From an uncultured Synergistia bacterium (lineage in GTDB: Bacteria > Eremiobacterota > SpSt-956 > JAKJGF01): DNA of 9,001 nt. A program made the position numbers and the translations under genes. Positions within the stretch are counted from its first letter, which is position 1. Every line of letters starts with the position of its first letter. Positions 5,671-9,001 of the stretch are shown here, piece by piece. The notes beneath the pieces were generated by a model. It saw only the letters and a program-made list of their open reading frames with translations, was not told the origin of the DNA and ran no database searches. Where the stretch lies: NCBI GenBank assembly GCA_937888925.1, contig CALARM010000244.1, positions 1 through 9,001 of the forward strand. The letters are read 5' to 3'.

Positions 5671-7467
5671 ATGTCCGTAATCTGTACAGAATGCAACATG
5701 GAAAACGATGATAATTTACAATATTGTGCCGGGTGCGGCAAAAACCTGGGAAAAAAGACTCAAAAGGAAAATACCCTTACCACCGGTATATTACTGGACA
5801 ACAGGTATGAAATAAAGGAACGTATAAAATCAGGCGGTATGGGCTCCGTATATAAAGCCTTTGATAAACGGCTCAGAAGAATCTGTGCTGTCAAAGAAAT
5901 GCTCTCTTTTCATACTAAAGAAAAGGAACAGGAATATGCTGTAAAAAGATTTGAAGAAGAAGCATTTATACTGTCAAATCTAAAACATGATAATCTTCCT
6001 GTAGTTTATGACTATTTTATTGACTCGGAGAAATATTATCTTATTATGGATTTAATTGAAGGAGAAGATCTCGAAACGTTACTTAAAAGAGACGGCAATC
6101 CCGGATTGCCTGAAGATACTGTTTTGCAATGGGCAAAAGATATATTAAATGTCCTTGTATATCTTCATGGCAGGAATCCCCCCATAGTTTACCGTGATAT
6201 AAAACCTTCCAATATTATGATCAGATCTGACGGTCGTGTTATGTTAATAGATTTCGGGATAGCCAGAACATTACAGGAGGAAGACGGAGAGAACAGAACA
6301 ATTATAGGTACTGCCAGCTATGCTCCTTTAGAACAGTATCAGGGCAGGGTTGAGCCAGGGAGTGATCTTTATGCACTTGGAGCAACGATTAACCACCTGC
6401 TGAGCGGGAAAGACCCAGTACCTCTGGCACATGGAGAATCTATAGCTCCCAATATTTCTGACAGTTTAAAACAGGTTCTCATAAAAGCATTGCAGGAAAA
6501 AGTAGAAGATCGCTTCAGCAGTTCAAAAGAAATGTTGAGTGCTTTAACTTCTATGGATATAATTCATTTGCAGAAACCTGTAATAAGTCCTGTGCCATCT
6601 CTAAAACAGTCAGTTAAATATATATTTTCACAGAAATGGGGTACAGCCGGTACAGGGGCCGGACAGTTTTATTCACCTAAAGGCATCAATACAGACTTAC
6701 AGGGATATATTTATGTACTGGATCCGGACAATAGAAGTGTACAGAAATTCGATTCCGATGGTAATTTGCAACTCAGATTACCTCTGGATGATTATGCCTC
6801 CGTAGAACTTGATCTTTCTCCCGGTATAGCAGTAGATTCCAGTTCTATGATTTATATTGTAGATACAGGTAATGATATGGTTAAAAAATTTGATTCATCA
6901 GGTAAGTTTCTATTAAAATGGGGTGGGTTCGGCACAGATAACCGGCAGTTTTGCCGTCCCTGCGGTATTGCAATAGATACTTTAAACAGGATTTATATAG
7001 CAGATACCAGAAACCATCGAGTTCAGATCTTTGATTGTCATGGGAATTTTATTATGAAATTCGGCCTTTACGGAACTGAAGATTATGAATGTTATTATCC
7101 TAAAGGAATAGCAGTAGACAGAGACAGTAATATTTATATAACCCATGCCAAAAAAAATCGTATACAGAAGTTTGATAATCAGGGTAATTTCATAATGAAA
7201 TTTGGCTATAAAGGCTCAGGAGACGGGCAATTCGAAGATCCGAATGACCTGTATGTAGATTCTTCAGAAAATATCTATGTAGCAGATACATTAAATAATC
7301 GTATTCAGAAATTTGACAGAAACGGTAATTTTATTATGAAAACCGGTAAATACGGGGCAGGGGACGGAAATTTTAAAAATCCTAACGGTATTGCAGTGGA
7401 CTGGCAGGGAAATATTTATGTTGCAGATACAGGCAATAAGAGGATAGAAAAATTTTCCCCTCTCTAA
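5671..7467 (+). CDS. Zinc-ribbon / Hanks-type Ser-Thr kinase / NHL propeller protein
   Basis: A 598-residue signalling kinase. Residues 5-22 form a zinc ribbon (C5-x2-C8, C19-x2-C22). The kinase domain spans about 45-295. Its motifs are a glycine loop ending GGMGSVYKA (55-63), catalytic Lys75 (AVK), helix-C Glu97, YRDIKPSN (174-181, Asp176), DFG (194-196), APLE in place of APE (218-221), Asp232 and Arg281. The first loop glycine is replaced by Lys53; HRD is YRD, common in bacterial kinases. The key catalytic residues are present, so activity is expected. Residues about 322-598 are six NHL blades (PxGIAVDxxGNIYVADTxNxRIQKFD); the KWG strand near 322 probably closes the ring with the last blade. 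No transmembrane segment is visible between kinase and propeller, unlike membrane-spanning NHL kinases such as mycobacterial PknD. The protein is therefore probably cytosolic, with the propeller serving as a ligand- or protein-binding sensor. The substrate is unknown. Confidence 0.93.
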   Translation: MSVICTECNMENDDNLQYCAGCGKNLGKKTQKENTLTTGILLDNRYEIKERIKSGGMGSVYKAFDKRLRRICAVKEMLSFHTKEKEQEYAVKRFEEEAFILSNLKHDNLPVVYDYFIDSEKYYLIMDLIEGEDLETLLKRDGNPGLPEDTVLQWAKDILNVLVYLHGRNPPIVYRDIKPSNIMIRSDGRVMLIDFGIARTLQEEDGENRTIIGTASYAPLEQYQGRVEPGSDLYALGATINHLLSGKDPVPLAHGESIAPNISDSLKQVLIKALQEKVEDRFSSSKEMLSALTSMDIIHLQKPVISPVPSLKQSVKYIFSQKWGTAGTGAGQFYSPKGINTDLQGYIYVLDPDNRSVQKFDSDGNLQLRLPLDDYASVELDLSPGIAVDSSSMIYIVDTGNDMVKKFDSSGKFLLKWGGFGTDNRQFCRPCGIAIDTLNRIYIADTRNHRVQIFDCHGNFIMKFGLYGTEDYECYYPKGIAVDRDSNIYITHAKKNRIQKFDNQGNFIMKFGYKGSGDGQFEDPNDLYVDSSENIYVADTLNNRIQKFDRNGNFIMKTGKYGAGDGNFKNPNGIAVDWQGNIYVADTGNKRIEKFSPL

Positions 7468-7491
7468 AGTCATTGTAATATACATTATCTA

Positions 7492-7519
7492 TTTACTTTT
7501 TTTTATTTTCCGTGATAAT
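7492..7519 (+). promoter_or_regulatory. Weak candidate promoter of the cysteine-peptidase-like gene
   Basis: TTTACT (7492-7497) and GATAAT (7514-7519) are 16 bp apart. The intergenic region starts right after the kinase stop and contains a weak TGTA/TACA dyad followed by an 8-T run (around 7498-7505). That run could partly terminate the kinase transcript. Read-through from the kinase gene remains possible. Confidence 0.25.
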
Positions 7520-7547
7520 ATATAGTAATAAAAGTTAAATTTCTACT

Positions 7548-7554
7548 AAGGGAG
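7548..7554 (+). promoter_or_regulatory. Ribosome site that fixes the start at ATG 7565
   Basis: AAGGGAG at 7548-7554 lies 10 nt before ATG 7565. It is only 1 nt before the in-frame TTG at 7556, which is too close to be used. The ATG is therefore preferred and the protein is 432 residues. Confidence 0.7.
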
Positions 7555-7564
7555 ATTGGTCAAA

Positions 7565-8863
7565 ATGATAGGTACAATAACATCTAAAATAACTCAATAC
7601 GTAAGTCCAGGGCAAAATAAAGAAGCAGGAGAAAAAAAGACTGCTCCTCCCGAACAAAAACCTGTTGAAACTCCACAGGTTCCTGCAAGTGATTCTTTTT
7701 CTACAGATAATAAAATTGCAAAACCTTCCAGTGATCCTGCAGGTTCAAAAGAGTTTGTAGGAGTTCAGTCCAGTCTGGCACAGGAAGTAACAGGTTCTCA
7801 ATCCGGTGGTGCAGCCCGGGAATATTCTGCTGAGCTGAAAACTGAAGGAACTACTGCTGAAAAGGAAGCAGCACCTGTGGACAGGAACAAATCTATTGAT
7901 ATAATCGGGAATACGCCGGAAGCCCAGGCAAGACGGGTAGAACTCCTTAGAAATACTCCTCAGGTAAATAAAACAAATGGAAAAGATGGAGAAGGTATGT
8001 GCGGCGGTGCTTCTCTTTCAAGTGCCATGGTACTGGATAGCGGAAAAAGTCCTGAAGCAGCGAAAAAAAATGCCGAAGCAATAAGAAGTGTATATGCTGA
8101 AAGATGTAAAGGTAAAAAACTTACACCTGAACAGGATGAAGCTCTCAAACATTTAGCAGACGGGAAACTGAGTGTTAAAGATTCAGAACAGCTTCAAAAA
8201 GTAATGTACGGTATTACTCAGAATGTCCACGGACAGGGTGACGGCGGAGTTAATGTAGAAGGCATGGCAGAAACAGTAAACATGCTCCGTGCAAAAGGAG
8301 GATTTGCCGGCAAATCTGATGTTACATTCCATCTTAATGAAGGCGGAACATCCCGAACAGGAGGTAAACACTGGACTACCACTGTAGATAACACCCATGT
8401 AGACACATGGCCTACCAATTATAGCACTGACAAACCGAATAATGGGCCTCACTATGCTGTAGTTACAGGTAAGAATCAGGGTATCGGCCATGGAAATAAC
8501 GGATGGGTCGGAGAAGTAAATGTACCGGGAGATGGCAATACAAAAATGTCTTTTGACCCGACCAACGGCAGCAACGACAGAGGCTTAAAGAACCCTGTAA
8601 CGGTAGAATTTGATACAAAGAGCTATAACGGGAAAAGCTTACAGGAAATATTTGAATTTGATGCAACAGGAAAAGATATTGAAAAAGCAATGGATAAGCA
8701 AAAAAGCAGGGAAATTTACGATACGAGAATGGAACAGGCCGGAAACGAATGGAAAAAGATGGAAAAAGAAGATTTCAATAAATTTATAGAGGTTACTACA
8801 GGCCCCCGTAAAGAGGAATATGACGAATATCTGAAATGGAAACACAGTAGAAACAATCCTTAG
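7565..8863 (+). CDS. Putative papain-like (C39-type) cysteine peptidase, possible effector
   Basis: A 432-residue protein counted from ATG 7565. Residues 1-110 are low complexity (Pro, Ala, Ser, Glu, Lys) and probably disordered, with no signal peptide or membrane helix. The remainder carries a papain-fold signature. Cys146 sits in GMCGGASLSSAMVL, close to the CGxxSLAMVL of C39-like peptidases. His296 sits in PHYAVV, and Asp331 in SFDPTNG. The order Cys-His-Asp fits that superfamily. The Cys-to-His spacing (about 150) is longer than in compact C39 domains, implying an insertion. Part of it (about 160-245) is helical and the rest Gly- and Thr-rich. Residues 363-432 form a charged helical tail. 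Hydrolase, transglutaminase-like or deamidase chemistry would all fit the triad. It follows the kinase by 97 bp on the same strand. No immunity gene or secretion gene is recognised. The peptidase fold is an inference from short motifs. Confidence 0.7.
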   Translation: MIGTITSKITQYVSPGQNKEAGEKKTAPPEQKPVETPQVPASDSFSTDNKIAKPSSDPAGSKEFVGVQSSLAQEVTGSQSGGAAREYSAELKTEGTTAEKEAAPVDRNKSIDIIGNTPEAQARRVELLRNTPQVNKTNGKDGEGMCGGASLSSAMVLDSGKSPEAAKKNAEAIRSVYAERCKGKKLTPEQDEALKHLADGKLSVKDSEQLQKVMYGITQNVHGQGDGGVNVEGMAETVNMLRAKGGFAGKSDVTFHLNEGGTSRTGGKHWTTTVDNTHVDTWPTNYSTDKPNNGPHYAVVTGKNQGIGHGNNGWVGEVNVPGDGNTKMSFDPTNGSNDRGLKNPVTVEFDTKSYNGKSLQEIFEFDATGKDIEKAMDKQKSREIYDTRMEQAGNEWKKMEKEDFNKFIEVTTGPRKEEYDEYLKWKHSRNNP

Positions 8864-8888
8864 TACCACACCGGGTAAATTAGTAACC

Positions 8889-8981
8889 ATGTTATCAGCT
8901 TCTGCCCTGCAGGCTCTTGCGAAGAAAAATAATTTGCCTTATATAACTTGTTTTACAGACAATAAATTAACCCTTATTTAA
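8889..8981 (+). CDS. Possible 30-codon small ORF, unrecognised
   Basis: ATG 8889 to TAA 8979-8981 encodes MLSASALQALAKKNNLPYIT followed by CFTDNKLTLI. The Shine-Dalgarno site is poor (only GGGT around 8873-8876) and no domain is visible. It lies 25 nt after the peptidase-like gene, where a partner or immunity protein might be expected, but it is too short to say. The rest of 8864-9001 is AT-rich with no clear terminator. It may be chance. Confidence 0.2.
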   Translation: MLSASALQALAKKNNLPYITCFTDNKLTLI

Positions 8982-9001
8982 TTTTTAATTCTATATAAAA
9001 A

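Noticed and set aside
7556..7564. TTG at 7556 as start of the peptidase-like protein
   Set aside because: The GGGAG site ends 1 nt before it. ATG 7565 has workable spacing.
8183..8491. 102-codon minus-strand frame inside the peptidase-like gene
   Set aside because: It is fully antisense to the region between the Cys and His motifs, overlaps other antisense frames and lacks a ribosome site.

Overview
The window looks like part of a bacterial chromosome of low GC content. It holds six substantial protein genes and no RNA genes, transposases or CRISPR arrays. Shine-Dalgarno sites are ordinary (AGGAGG, AAAGGAG, GGGAG types). The gene types suggest a large-genome, signalling-rich bacterium from a deep or little-cultured lineage: HEAT-like repeats, a Hanks-type kinase fused to an NHL propeller, a PD40 propeller, a flotillin-like protein, and a helical exported protein of a kind I associate with Planctomycetes-like genomes. 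This placement is a weak inference, because no phylogenetic marker is present.

Layout. Positions 1-938 (+) hold the 3' part of a HEAT-like repeat protein whose frame runs off the left edge. Positions 1023-1703 (+) encode a small exported protein with a Pro/Gly/Cys repeat and a long helical region, preceded by a good -10 box and an AGGAGG site. It converges on 1733-3046 (-), an exported PD40 (TolB-like) propeller protein. A compact GC hairpin at 1702-1736 separates the two and overlaps both stop codons. Positions 3047-3222 carry the promoter of the propeller gene and an inverted array of heptamers (GTGAAAA / TCACTTT). Positions 3223-5325 (-) encode a 700-residue membrane-anchored SPFH/flotillin-like protein with repeated Gly-rich modules and a hendecad EA repeat.

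The 345-bp divergent region at 5326-5670 is unusually rich in inverted repeats. These include a 12-bp perfect palindrome, an 8-bp ACCGGT-type inverted repeat around it, two AGGAT/ATCCT hairpins, and an 8-bp inverted repeat next to the rightward gene. It also contains an orphan perfect Shine-Dalgarno sequence. Positions 5671-7467 (+) encode a zinc-ribbon / Ser-Thr kinase / NHL-propeller protein with no visible membrane segment. Positions 7565-8863 (+) encode a Pro-rich protein with a papain-like (C39-type) Cys-His-Asp signature. The right end holds only a possible 30-codon ORF.

How they may work together (inference). Two genes encode exported proteins and one a membrane-anchored flotillin-like protein, so the left half looks devoted to the cell envelope. 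The right half pairs a cytosolic kinase with a putative cysteine peptidase or effector. The genes appear to be separate transcription units rather than one operon, so a functional link is only suggested by proximity. The least explained items are the peptidase-like protein, the multi-module SPFH protein and the inverted-repeat-dense divergent promoter region.
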